A stretch of DNA of 64,000 nucleotides from Hyaloperonospora brassicae (Eukaryota > Oomycota > Peronosporomycetes > Peronosporales > Peronosporaceae). Positions 36,063-46,740 of this stretch are shown here, piece by piece. The stretch is taken from contig CANTFL010000148.1 of assembly GCA_947650285.1 (NCBI GenBank), forward strand, positions 1 through 64,000. The letters run 5' to 3'. Under the pieces are notes generated by a model, which ran no database searches, was not told the origin of the DNA, and saw nothing but the letters and a program-made list of their open reading frames with translations. A program made the position numbers and the translations under genes. The first letter of the stretch is position 1. Every line of letters starts with the position of its first letter.

Positions 36063-37925
36063 TGTGGTGAAGTCGATCTCACAAAATTACTTTAGTGAGT
36101 GTCGATCTTCCACTTGCCCAGACTTGCCGACTCACGGAGGGGGTACTCTGATCCGTGTCTTGCTGTATAACCTTGTGCTCACCTTGTGTACCCGTCGGTT
36201 GGGCTGGCTTGAGCTCTTCGTAACGGCCTTGGGAGATGTCGATCTCGCTGAGGGTTTGGGGTTGAGCGTTCGCTTCCGGTGCGGAAATCTTCACACCACG
36301 AACGGGGTTCTGCGATCTTGATCTTGAGTCGCGGCAGTCACTCTTGGGCGATGTCGCGATCTCGATCTTAAATCACACCGATCTCGATTTGTCTTCGGGA
36401 TCGGGGTCTTTGCTGTGCGGAAATCTTCACTCAGCAAATAGTTGTCTTGCGTCGACCTTGCCTTGGGATCGGTCTGATCTAGTCTCGGGATCGGCCGATC
36501 TTGCCGGAAGTGCGCAATATGGGTGGATCGGTTGCTTGTTTCGCCAAAATGAAACGTGCCGATCTGCCCTGTAGATCGCTTCGGTCTTGCTCGGTCTTGT
36601 CTTGAACTCCTTGTCCAGATCTTCTGACCACTTGAGCTGCCTCGCGATCTTGTAACCAATGTCCTTTTCCTTTTCCTGATGTTGCTGCTACCCTAGCAGT
36701 TGAGTTGAGTGTGAGTACTTGATCGATCCGGGCCAAATATCCCGAGATCGCTCTTCTCGATCTTGGCCAACAATCCAAGATCGGTCTTCTGTGTCCTTGT
36801 AACACGCGCGCCTTGACCCGCCGGGGAAGCCAAATCAATCTTGCCCGGAGAAGAGGGGAGGGGAACGTGCGTCGTGAGTAGAAGAAGTAGAGTTCAAGTA
36901 TGTTTATTAACCAACCAAATTAATATCCGACCTATCATTAAGCCTATTCCCAACCGTAGGTCACTGTCCAAGTCGATATCACCTTTAAGCTTGACCGCCC
37001 CCTTGAACACGTGTCGAAATTTCGTGACCTGTGCTCCAAAGATAGCGCCAATACTCCCGATATCGTACCTAGACACCAAAAAGGACCAAATTCCAAATAC
37101 GGTACCAAATACCCAATTTTGATACCGAAAAGTCCAAAATAGTATCCAAATGCCGAATGTGTCTAAATCCATTTTGCGACGTCCATTCGACCGGCTTCCA
37201 CTGGCTCTTTCGGTCTGAACTTTTGGGACATCACTCATGAACCTTCAACAAGCATGTACATCATCATACGATAGCTCCATCATCGATATATCCATAACCA
37301 GCAGGGAACATGACCGATCTGACGTCCAATTCGAGATCGAGTAGGCTCGACACAGTGCGATCCGGCCCTATATGTCGTTTCCGTTCATTGCGTGTACTCC
37401 AATACCATTCCCAAGGGTCTATCTGCTCAATGGGACCATCCATAGTTCTTACAACGGTCCCACGGACTCCCACAAACATCCACAATTCCAGATCGGTCCA
37501 TAATTAACCTAAATCAGTACTTCTTTTGGGAGCCCGGTATAGAATGTCACCGATCTAATAGACTTCAACACCGTTGTCACAGAGTCACTTCGCATCGTCT
37601 GGTCCCAGATGTACCTTTCCCAGAGTAATTCTGCTTCAGATCAGCCGTTTAGTACAATCCATTCCCTTGTCCCAGATCGCACCGTTACAATCATCCCTTG
37701 TCCCAGATCGCAGCATGGGAATCATCCCTTTTCACGCCACGTCTCAGATCGTTCCATACCCGTCAGTCTGACGACAGTTGGATCGTATCGTCTTTCTCCG
37801 TCGGGATCGCCTCCCATCTCTCATTGGATCGCCAGGTCCCGTGGTCTAATTCTCCACCAGTAAGTGGCGCCTCAAATATGTGGTCACCGATCCTCGTAGA
37901 AAATTTGATTAGTGACTTTGCCACA
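36063..37925 (-). mobile_element. LTR D, solo LTR of the Gypsy-1 family
   Basis: 1863 bp, TGTGGTGAAGTC to GACTTTGCCACA, a nearly perfect terminal inverted repeat. It is flanked by CGTG on both sides (36059-36062 and 37926-37929), so it is an insertion reduced to a solo LTR by LTR-LTR recombination. It interrupts the gag of Gypsy-2; removing it with one CGTG rejoins VDGTTHT to RRPKIL in frame. Confidence 0.93.
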
Positions 37926-38252
37926 CGTGTGTGTCGTCCCGTCCACAGCAGCATTGAATTGCTTCTGTCTCAACTGCTCTGTCTGTTGAGTAAAGAGTTC
38001 TCTCAACTGTTCAGCCTGTTGAGAGCCTTGCTGTTGAAGCAAGGATACCTTTTCTTTTTCGGCGACAAGTTCATTTTGAATGGACCTGGCTATAGCGGCA
38101 TGTTGTTGTCCCTGTAAAGGGACTCCAACATGGCGCTTACGGCGGTTTCGCCGCACGGTAGAACTCATTCCTTCTACCGCCCTCCATTTGATGTCACTCA
38201 AATGGTTAAAGCCTTCACCCGTGGCGTGATAGCTCTCCTCCTCATCCAACAT
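37926..38252 (-). pseudogene. Gypsy-2 Gag N-terminus (coiled coil)
   Basis: A minus-strand frame with a basic stretch (MSSTVRRNRRKRHVGV) and a coiled-coil segment (LLQQQGSQQAEQLRELFTQQ). It ends at solo LTR D. The start may be the MLDEEE methionine at 38252 or the MSSTVRR methionine near 38166; the latter looks like the usual oomycete gypsy Gag start. The frame is continuous with 35553-36062 after removing LTR D. Confidence 0.75.
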
Positions 38253-38298
38253 GTTCTTATCGGATGAGGTGGTTGTGGTCGCTGGACGGACTACAAAT

Positions 38299-38306
38299 TG
38301 CTACCA
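38299..38306 (-). promoter_or_regulatory. Candidate primer-binding site of Gypsy-2
   Basis: The plus strand reads TGCTACCA two bases from the LTR terminus at 38309, so the minus strand starts TGGTAGCA. This fits the 3' end of a tRNA such as initiator Met, but only 8 bases match that form and the extension (ATTTGTAG) is not assigned. Confidence 0.5.
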
Positions 38307-38308
38307 GG

Positions 38309-38750
38309 TGTAACGGGGCACGCCTTGTGTCAGTTCGACACAAGGTTGTGTGCACCCGACGTCACGTACACGGGGCAAGGAAGCGTAGCGAAGTAGGCAG
38401 AACTCGGAAGCTCTGTCTAGGGAAAAAAAGTGGAACAGTTATTTAATATAGTTAATCTCTTCACTAAATCGTCTTTCGTCTTAATCTAACTATTTACACT
38501 ACCATCCTATGTGGGTCTCTTGCTCACCACCCATTGCGCGCGTCCAGCAGCGATTGGTGGTTAATTTGGTTGATGTAGATGTTACATCAACCAAGAAGCG
38601 GAGCACCCACGAATATTACCCTTGAGGGTAATATTCCGACAACATCACCTCTTCTCGAGTGATGTTAATCGAATATCATCAGAATAGATAATACTAAAAA
38701 AATTGATACTAACTATCAATTTTTATGTAGCGGGATCACCCCGTTAGACA
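38309..38750 (-). repeat. Gypsy-2 5' LTR
   Basis: 442 bp with termini TGTAACGGGG and CCCCGTTAGACA, which are imperfect inverted repeats of each other. It lies just upstream of the Gypsy-2 Gag on the minus strand. The matching 3' LTR is absent (lost at the LTR A junction), so no target duplication can be checked. It contains at least five inverted repeats, listed separately. Confidence 0.8.
38323..38724. repeat. Five hairpin-forming inverted repeats in the Gypsy-2 LTR
   Basis: Perfect stems: CCTTGTGTC 38323-38331 with 38337-38345; TTGGTTGATGTA 38566-38577 with 38583-38594; GAATATTACCC 38611-38621 with 38626-38636; AACATCAC 38641-38648 with 38659-38666; AAAAATTGATA 38698-38708 with 38714-38724. 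Loops are 4-10 nt. Five such stems in 442 bp are unlikely by chance. They could form structured RNA or protein-binding palindromes. Confidence 0.85.
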
Positions 38751-40501
38751 TGATCAAAGCAAAAGCACATTCTTTAACGTTCTCCGTTATCAAAACCCAG
38801 AAGCTGAAACGGTTGCAAACCCATCGGTTTCGGAAAAGGTTCGACTGGCATTTCGCACCACAAAACACCAGTGTCGACATCAAACGCATGCGAGCAAATG
38901 TAAACACACACGACTTACGAGCACATATCACGTCTTTTGCTGTATGTAGCGGAATGCAATTGTGGCCATTTCTTGTGTCTGCCACATACACGGCCGTGTG
39001 TCTCGGTAGAAGAAAAAAACAGTTCCAGAAACGAAGACCACTAGCGCCAGAGATCTTTTTTTCTTTATATGCTTCACTCTTTAGCCGTGCATATTGCGCA
39101 TGAGCAACGACAGTATCTTCGAGAAACATGTATCGGCATTGCGTGCGTGGTGGCTATAGTATACCTGAGCGGGACTGGGTGCGGAGGCGCGCCTAGTTAT
39201 GGCGACAGCAGTATAAGGAGATTGTACTAGGGTGTGACAGGATGCCCCCTTCCCCCTACCTGCTACGGCTACACTCTCTCGTGACGAATCTCAATCGACA
39301 TTCCTTACGTGGTCGTACCCCCTGATGTGTTGTTTGGTGGTCAAGCCGACCAACACACGCCATACGCATAGTAAAAGGGGGTGGAGCAACTGTGTCTCAA
39401 CGTAAAGTCTCTGTCGTGCAGCAGCACGGTGCGTGGACGATGTGACACCAAGTCAGACGTGTGTGTTTTTTCGTGGCCAATGCATGGCCTAGACGTTTGA
39501 TCACCACTGTTTCCAGGTGGCATTTAAGAACATCTGACTCGTAAGCTCGCTCCCACACGGTCAAAATTGAAGTGCACTACAGATGTTTACTTGCATGCAA
39601 CACTGCTGCTTCTACAGCGTCGCGTCGTTTTTATTCAATTTCTGTACTCGTGCGACGCCATTCGCTGCTCGTACATAGCAAGTAGAAAGAGCAGACAGTG
39701 CGCTGAAGTCGACGGGAGCGAACAATGTTCGTCGCGGCGACCGGTGGTCACTTACACTAAGCCAATACGAGCGAGCGGCACGTACGAGGAGCACGTGCTT
39801 GATGGAGGCAGAGAGGCAGCATCAGGGTACGATCACTCTGAATTCCTAGCATCATCAACAACACAACGTCGCGATAACGTCTGGCCGTGTATACAGCTGG
39901 AAGCTGTGCGTGTTCCTCGTCGTCAAGTCGAACGACCGCGCGAGCACCAAATCCGTATTCTCTCAGAGAGGTTCCACGTTGTCTATTGACCAGGCGTAAA
40001 CAATGTACAAGATCGCTACAAAGCCCTGAGCCACGAAGGGGGTGTAAGTCAGTGCTGGGGCGGGGGGGGCACAAAGGCGTGCCATGGCTACCACCGTGGA
40101 AACTCCGATCCTCTGACGTCCCGGTCCAGCCATTCGATACCAGCCGAAAGCGGAGCATAATTGTTTTAGGGCGAACTCAATCTGCGATGCTCCTTCTTTG
40201 CGGTTGCTACGAGATGGCAAAGAATGGGCACGGACCTTCACAACTGACCATACGGTCGCGACAAGGGCCGACCGCGGCTGCTCTGTCGACCGCTGTCGTT
40301 CCTCCTGTCAACTAAAAGGTGTGTGTTCGGACGTCTCGTTGCAAGAGCGAGCTGACTTTTCGTCCATACGCTACGGCCTGACCTGTGCGCGTACATGTGG
40401 TCGATCCAGGTGGCGAACTGCCTGGCAATCTAGTTCACGCGCGTCGTCATGACGGCGCCGGGGCAAGCGTTCTGAAGGTCGTTGCCACGAGACCGACAAT
40501 C
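38751..40501. other. Intergenic region before the secreted-protein gene
   Basis: No convincing gene. Opposed open frames of about 115-137 codons at 38716-39129 have no recognisable domain, and none can be chosen over the other. A C/G homopolymer-rich spot (CGGGGGGGGC) lies near 40060. This region ends the transposon block and begins host sequence. Confidence 0.5.
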
Positions 40502-40515
40502 TCACTTTGCAATAC
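40502..40515 (+). promoter_or_regulatory. Oomycete-type Inr/FPR core promoter
   Basis: TCACTTTGCAATAC fits the oomycete initiator (YCAYTYY) followed by an FPR-like CAAT block. It lies 89 bp before the ATG at 40591. The 5' leader then contains a CAA run (about 40528-40549) and a pyrimidine-rich stretch. Transcript start is inferred, not shown. Confidence 0.6.
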
Positions 40516-40590
40516 GCCGCCAACCAACAACAACAACAACAACAACAGCCTCCTCCTCCCTTCCTCCCACCACCGTTCGACAAACCCACC

Positions 40591-41112
40591 ATGCGCTGCA
40601 CTCTTGCCCTCGCCCTTCTCACGGCCCCCGCATTCGTGGCGGCAACCCTCCAGCCGGCCTACACCAACAGCAAAGGCATGTGCCCTAAGACCGTCAAGTG
40701 CGAAGTGATCGAAACGTCCCCTCCCATCCAGGCCGCCGAGTGCTCGCACAACACGCGCACCCATGATAGGCAGACTTTTGCCGTCTTCAAGGTCGACCAC
40801 CAGTATGATGGCAATCACGGCTACCCCTACGGCACGTGCTACGCTTACACGTGCGAGGAGGTGCCGTCTGCGCAGGACATGATCGAGGACCCGGACTGCT
40901 GGACATTCTTTTGGAAGTAAGTCCATCTACATTTCGTGCAGCCGATTGATTGTTATGCTTATGTGCGTCTGTATCGTTGTGTGCGAAACAGCCAAAATGG
41001 TCTGAACGAAAGCGTTGGAACTGGGTGCATCAGGGATCCCGACCACGGCCAATGTGGCTGCGAGGAGTCGAAACACGGCAAGTTCTATGTCGGCAAAACC
41101 GACTGCGTGTAA
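40591..41112 (+). CDS. Small secreted cysteine-rich protein (two exons)
   Basis: Exons 40591-40916 and 40992-41112, intron 40917-40991 (75 bp, GTAAGT donor, CAG acceptor), giving 148 residues. The N-terminus MRCTLALALLTAPAFVAA is a typical signal peptide. The mature part has ten cysteines, consistent with five disulfides, two of them adjacent as CGC, plus a KFYVGKTDCV C-terminus. No transmembrane segment and no RXLR or LFLAK motif after the signal peptide are seen. Reading through the intron would stop at once (TAA at 40918), while the spliced frame continues cleanly to TAA at 41110, so the intron is well supported. Likely an apoplastic protein, possibly effector-like; I do not recognise the family. 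The nearest gene, 1 kb downstream, is an unrelated kinase. Confidence 0.85.
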
Positions 41113-42122
41113 GACTCAGCTCGTCTTTGCCATCGGAGTGTTCGTTTCTTTTCCATTCTCTTTGACGAGAGTGTGAGAGGGGCGAGAAACGGACACGAAG
41201 AGTCGTGTCCAGTTTTGCCATCGATGTTCGAGAGCACGTCGAGCAGTTGCGAACGAGCAACTCAAGGTCCGCACAAAGGTCTTTTTTTTGCGTTGAAACC
41301 CACTTGCGTGCCGAATAAAAAAAGCAGTTTGCACGTTGCTGACTCGTTCTTCTATTTTACTTCTCCTACTTGCAACGCATGACGCCGCACAAAGTAGCAC
41401 GCTCAGATCCACTTTGACGGATACTGCTACATCGGATAGCCCATCTAAATTGCTACACGGGCTGTCAAATGCAGGCTACGAAATAAAACTGGCCCATTGT
41501 CTTACCATTCGATCAAAAAAGCGGTTTTACGTCTCACAAGTGAAGACCACTTACGTGTGTGCTGTGGCAGCGTCTAGCAGAACGACGCACTGCCTCATCG
41601 AACATTTTGTGCTCAACAGTGTGACAGATCGCGGGATTCTGCTACGGCTCCTGTTGCTACTGCTTTTGGTGCAACTTGGCCTATGCTCGCAGTGCAGTAA
41701 GAACCACTTGTTAAATGCTACGTATTGTCCCTCGTGCTACGAGAGAGTGAACGAATCCGTTGCGCCAATCTTACCTCGTTATAACTCGTGTCGCCAGCCA
41801 CAACTGCCATTTGCTTTTCCCAGGCAAACAGCACTCGCAGCTGAAGTCGGTTCGTAGCTTCGACGTCTGCCAATATATACTGTGTGAAGCTGACAGTGTG
41901 TGTGATCACGGCATGTCGCCCGCCACCCTTCGAACACACGAACTATACACTCCGTATAACGAACGGACTATACGGGCTGCGCTGTCCGTCGGACATCCAG
42001 AAGAACCACTCGTCCCGACCGCTCGTCCACATGCATTTGATCGTACAGATATTAACTACGGCAGCTCGACCGACGCTCGGCACCTCATAACTTATCGCCT
42101 TCGCCCCGCGGCCGCCGTCCGC
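41113..42122. other. Intergenic region
   Basis: About 1 kb. The longest plus-strand frame (41336-41857) lacks an ATG start at its 5' end and shows no domain. It has a hydrophobic leucine run (LLRLLLLLLLVQLG) that looks compositional. GC content rises toward the next gene. Confidence 0.5.
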
Positions 42123-44027
42123 ATGCCGTCCCCGCGCCTGCTCTTCCGCCGCGCGCAGACGCCGCTGGCCGCGCTCTCACTGCTCGTCGGCGGCGCCTAC
42201 GTGGCCGACCACGTCCACGCGTACGTACTGTGTGCGTCTCGCGCGTCCCGTCGCCGCTGTTGACTCGTTCGTTGCCGCTACGCCACAGCCACGTCGTGTC
42301 CCGATCGCTGCGGCTGGTGGCCACGGGCGGCCGCGTCGTGCGCGACTACCGCCTCCACGTTCGAGGCACTGCGCGGGACGATCCGAGCTACCGGTCCAAG
42401 TTGCAGCGCCTCAACGAGCGCACGGCCCAGCGGCTCCTGCACCTGTGCTACGAGAACGGGGGCATGTACACCAAGTGGGGCCAGCAAGTCGCGACGTTGA
42501 CCCACGGACTGCCCGTTGCGTACACGGAGACGCTGGCACAGCTGCAGGACCGGGCCAAGCCCGTGTCGTTCCAGAAGGTCGTGCAGGCGATCGAGGCAGA
42601 GCTCGGCCAGCCCTGGCGGCACGTGTTTCAGGAACTGGACGAGACCCCACTTGCTTGTGCTTCGCTTGCACAGGTGCACCGTGCAGTCGACCACCTCGGA
42701 CGGGAGGTGGCCGTCAAGGTCCAGTACCGCCACTTGGAGTCGCAGATGCAAGCTGACATCCAGGTCATCAAGTGGGCGTTCCAGCTGACCGAGTATTTCT
42801 TTCCAGACGTCCGGATCCAGTGGCTCGTGCCTGAGTTCGAGAGCGCAATCTTATCGGAGGTTCGTTGCTGTTGGTACTCGATGATCCGGTTGCTGTCCGT
42901 TGGTTGATGATTGCTGTCAGTCGGTCGATTGCGGTCATCACGTTACCTTGTTTTGACGTGTAGCTGGACTTTGAGAACGAGAAGAAAAACAGCCGGCGCG
43001 TTGCAGATTGCTTGAAACACAACGACAGTGTCCACGTGCCGATCGTGTACGACGAGCTGAGCACGAAGAAGATACTGTCCATGGAGTTCATCGATGCCCC
43101 GAAGATTTCGCAAGTCGATGCCATCAAGGAACTAGGCCTGGATCCGCCCAACGTTGCGCACTTGCTGTGTGAAGTGTTCAGCGAAATGGCATTTCGTCAC
43201 GGATTCGTACATTGTGATCCGCACGCGGGAAATGTTTTCGTACGTCGCAATCCCGATCCTCAAGCCAAGCGGAAAGAGCAGCTTGTCTTGCTGGACCATG
43301 GCCTATACCGCGAGTTGGATTGCGATTTCCGGAAAGCATATTGTGACCTGTGGAGGGCAATGCTGTTGCGCGACAACGTTCTGTTGGACGACTGTGGCAA
43401 GCGATTGAACCTTGGGGAGCTTACCAAATACTTACCGCTGCTATTTACGCACCGGACGATCGACCGAAAGGGACGACCAGATGCGGCAATGAGCCAGTAT
43501 GAGCGTAAGAAGCTCTCCAATGATCTCAAAAACATGCATGTATCAAGCGTACGTGCACTGGACTCTGTTTTGAACAGCTTGACGTTTCCAATGTTTCAGT
43601 GACTTACTAATGAGGCATCGTGGTGCACAGTTCACTGACTTTTTCGAGCAGCTTCCGAGAGATATGTTGTTCGTCTTACGAACGGACAATATGGTTCGAG
43701 CTCTGAATAAGGATTTGGGAGGAACGACGAGGTTTGGACCATGCGCTGTAGTGCTGAATGTCGTTTGCCACAGTGTGCTGACTGAAAGTGGCTGTCGTGT
43801 ATAGGGAGCGTTTTCACGTCATGGGCAGTTATGCTGTGAGTGAGCATTCAGCTTTCTACTCAGCTTCTGCTAAGGCAGGAAATGGCGGACTGCGGACGTC
43901 GATGAGCTACTGGTGGAATCATGTCAACTTGGTATTACGTTTCCACGTAGTTGACTACACTTTGGCCGCTATGCAGTACGTCAGGGGAGAGCCTAACGCG
44001 AAGACCCAGCGCGTGGTGGCTCCGTAG
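42123..44027 (+). CDS. ABC1/UbiB atypical kinase, ADCK1/Mcp2-like (five exons)
   Basis: Exons 42123-42220, 42289-42859, 42964-43548, 43631-43731 and 43805-44027; introns of 68, 104, 82 and 73 bp, all GT-AG with phases that agree, total 525 residues. The N-terminus has basic residues and a hydrophobic segment (LAALSLLVGGAYVA), fitting mitochondrial inner-membrane placement. Family motifs: KxGQ as TKWGQQ (95-98), the Ala-rich loop ACASLAQVHRA, VAVKVQY with the ATP-site Lys, the SELDFENE helix, HCDPHAGN (306-313) and LLDHG (334-336) in place of DFG. Length and motif order match ADCK1/Mcp2, which act in mitochondrial lipid homeostasis; substrate unknown. Intron 3 carries a CTTACTAAT branch-like site. 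The last two introns are the least certain, but they rejoin the conserved tail (RDMLFVLRTDN, RFHVMGSYAV). Confidence 0.9.
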
Positions 44028-44990
44028 GCTGGCTTGGTGTAGAAGAGTTGATTCATACGCTGACAAACATAGTGAGGACGAGTAGATGCTGTGAACAGGT
44101 CTGCTATCGTTGCAGAAAAGAAGGTGATTGATGTCTGCACAAGAAAACGCACGATATGCCGAGTGAAATCAGGATAAAGTCAAGCTCATTGGTACGCACT
44201 TCTAGGCTGTGTAGTATACGAAGTGGAGTGCTCTCCGATGTTATTTTCCCAGTACGTAATTACGACAAAAGACGTGCATTGTCGCTGCAAATATGCGTCG
44301 GATGTCAAAACGGTCAAAAGTCACGATTCTTGTTTGAGGATTATCCATCACACACTGCAATCACAACATTTCTGTCGATAGCAATCGAATATGAGCTGTT
44401 TGGTATCGAACAGTGTTCGTATTGTGGGTTCGAGAACGTGAGACTCTCGTAGTTTTCGAAGTACGTGCGCTCGACTATCGTGTCCGTGCGACAATATCAA
44501 GCGGTATCATGTGATGTGTGCGAGGCTCATAACCAGCCGATTTATTTTTGCGTCTCATCGACTGCAACCACGTGGCTGCCTCGGCATTGCAACTCGTTGC
44601 CAATGCAGCGTCAAGTGTATTTCCGACGTGATGACGACTAGTTGAGCATAATTTGCACATTGTGGTACGTTTTGTCGACTTTTGCATCGATTCCTTCAGC
44701 AACAAGTGTCAGTATAACTTACTATGTCAGTGGCCATGTGTTGTTGTTGTTGTTGTTGAAATTGAAGATTGTTGAAATCGGTTGCGACCAGCACTACCCT
44801 GGCCAGAAAGGTTTAACCATCTAGCGGAGGTATCAATGGCAGCCTGTGGTAAGACCGCACAAACAGCTAGCCGTCTGGCTGATAGTAGCTGTTGCACCTT
44901 ATTTGGTACAGATACGTCATGTACTATGAACCATCGCGAGAAGTACTCATTGAGTTGCGATTGAGGCCTGATAGTTGATCCCAAACACCC
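44028..44990. other. Intergenic region
   Basis: No gene recognised. A short TTG/GTT run (near 44738-44757) is the only low-complexity feature. Frames on both strands are under 100 codons and lack domains. Confidence 0.5.
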
Positions 44991-45270
44991 ATTAAGTCAT
45001 CACTTGCTTGCTCAGTCAATCAAAGCTCGCTAAGTCAATCAAAGCTCGCTAAGTCAACACTCGCTGAGTCACAACTCAATGAGTCAACCATCAATGAGTC
45101 AACCATCAATAAGTCAACACTCAGTAAGTCCACCCGTAATGAGTCAACGCTTGATGAGTCAGACACGCTGAGTCAACGCTCGCTACGACAACACTCGCTA
45201 AGTCAGCACCCTCTTGGTCGACCATCATTGAGTCAACGCTTAATGAGTCAACACTCACTGAGTCAACCTT
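44991..45270. repeat. Array of about 18 TGAGTCA-like motifs
   Basis: A degenerate minisatellite with unit near 15 bp of the form ACTCRMTGAGTCAAC; the cores are TGAGTCA, TAAGTCA or close variants. Examples lie at 45074-45080 and 45245-45251. The core equals the bZIP site of the AP-1/GCN4 type. Whether any factor uses it is unknown; the nearest recognised gene (the kinase) ends about 1 kb upstream. Confidence 0.8.
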
Positions 45271-45979
45271 TAGGGCATATTTTCAACAACCCTTCACCTC
45301 AGCAATTGTTGCTGAGGCGAATATTTTTGGGAGATGGGGCGTGCTCTCGAAGATGGATCTACAATCATACGAAACACAAACATGCACCGATTAACTTTGT
45401 TGAAGTACAAAAATTGGTGGCTCAGGTCGATAAAGTCAGAGCAGTTTGGACAAATACAGAAAAAAATATGCCATTTATCACACTGGAGGTAGTGCATGGC
45501 AAAAAAAGAAGAGAAGGAGAGAGAGCCACACAAGTGCTTTTCACGAAGTCAAGTCCGAACCCAATCATCCACTTGAGTACAAAGCGCGTATCTACCCACT
45601 GTTGTCGCTTCATCAATGCCCAATTGCGGGGAGTCTGCGTGTGGCGGGTATAGCTAATTATATGGACCTGTCGGGTATCCCGAACGACGCATGGGACGCG
45701 GTCAAATCTGTAATCAACCCAGGTGACGAACCGTCTGGTACAGCGTGTCAGGTATGCCCGGCAGCTCGCAAGCTCTGTCGTTTCGACAGCGCTACATGCT
45801 ATCTTGATCGAGCGTCTCTGTCGCATAGAGGACTCAAGTTTACCACAAGAGGTAACACACCGCCAGGGGTAGAACCTTTTCCGCTGTGCGGTCGCAAGAC
45901 TTTGCGGCTCGTCGTATAGTCTGCCGATGGAGAGGACGGCATCCTGCTTGCACGAGTGCGATCACCTCTTGCTAACTCT
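45271..45979 (+). other. Unassigned, possibly upstream part of an RNase H-bearing retroelement
   Basis: Broken frames (45228-45653 and 45446-45919) continue toward the RNase H remnant in the same orientation. The second contains a Cys-rich stretch (GTACQVCPAARKLCRF). No RT motif is seen, so assignment to the same element is only by position. Confidence 0.3.
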
Positions 45980-46740
45980 CTCTTCTGCTACGATGAACCT
46001 CCGTCGCTGCGATCGCTGTCGAGCGACATCTGCTCAGTCATTTTCTGCCTCCTTTTCTTTGACGGGGGATCGCGCTGCAATCCTATCCCAGGCGGAGCTG
46101 GATCCGTCATTGTCAAAATTCACGCTCCGACGCACGCCGCATGCATCATATGGGTAGAGTATGGCACACGCTTCTTCACAAATTACCTACAATGTCACTG
46201 TACGCCGGGAGCTTGTGCACGGTATCTATCAGGCGAAAGCGAGCGACTATTCACCCTTGCATGTCGTCGGGTACAAATCGCTAGTGATCTCCCAACTTCG
46301 GACGCATCGCTTCCCTCACAAGCCATCTTGGACGTTGAAATTTCGGACGTTGGGATATTGGGAAGTATGGGCCTTAGCCGACGACATCGCCTTCTCCTAT
46401 CGGGGGGCATCACTACCGCGGCTACAACGAGATGGCGGATCGACAAACCAATATTGCTATGAACACATGTACACCCGATTCCGTGCACGGTCCCTCAAAT
46501 CGACGTGTCGTCATGCGGGTTGCGGCCTTCCACGACAATGATGTCAATCACTTGCCGAAACCCTCCCAAGCCAAACACATCGAGCTCCAGGGCCCCGCGA
46601 TGACCGCGAGAGGATTCGTTCTCTCGCGACAGCACCTTGAGCAGTGCCGCTCGGTTGTTCGGAGTATAACATTTACAAAGTATACGAGAGTTGATGTCTG
46701 CACGGTAACTTTGTTGCCGGTAGACAGGATGTAGCGGATC
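45980..46740 (+). pseudogene. Retroelement RNase H remnant
   Basis: Read over two or three frames: LFFDGGSRCNPIPGGAGSVI (first catalytic Asp at 46061), then YSPLHVVGYKSLVISQLRTH where the expected Asp of GDS is Tyr, then a MADRQTNIAMNT block (last Asp at 46438). The Glu-bearing motif is degraded. The FDGGSRGNPGPGG-type start is typical of archaeal-type RNase H domains in oomycete retroelements, probably non-LTR. A tail (AKHIELQGPAMTARGF) continues to the stop at 46732-46734. Dead: two of four catalytic positions are lost. Confidence 0.65.

Noticed and set aside
38716..39129. Overlapping opposed frames of 117 and 137 codons after the Gypsy-2 LTR
   Set aside because: Part overlaps the LTR end; neither has a domain, an intron signal or a promoter.
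41336..41857. 173-codon plus-strand frame with a hydrophobic segment
   Set aside because: Opens with TTG, no ATG near the start, composition-driven leucine run and no recognisable family.
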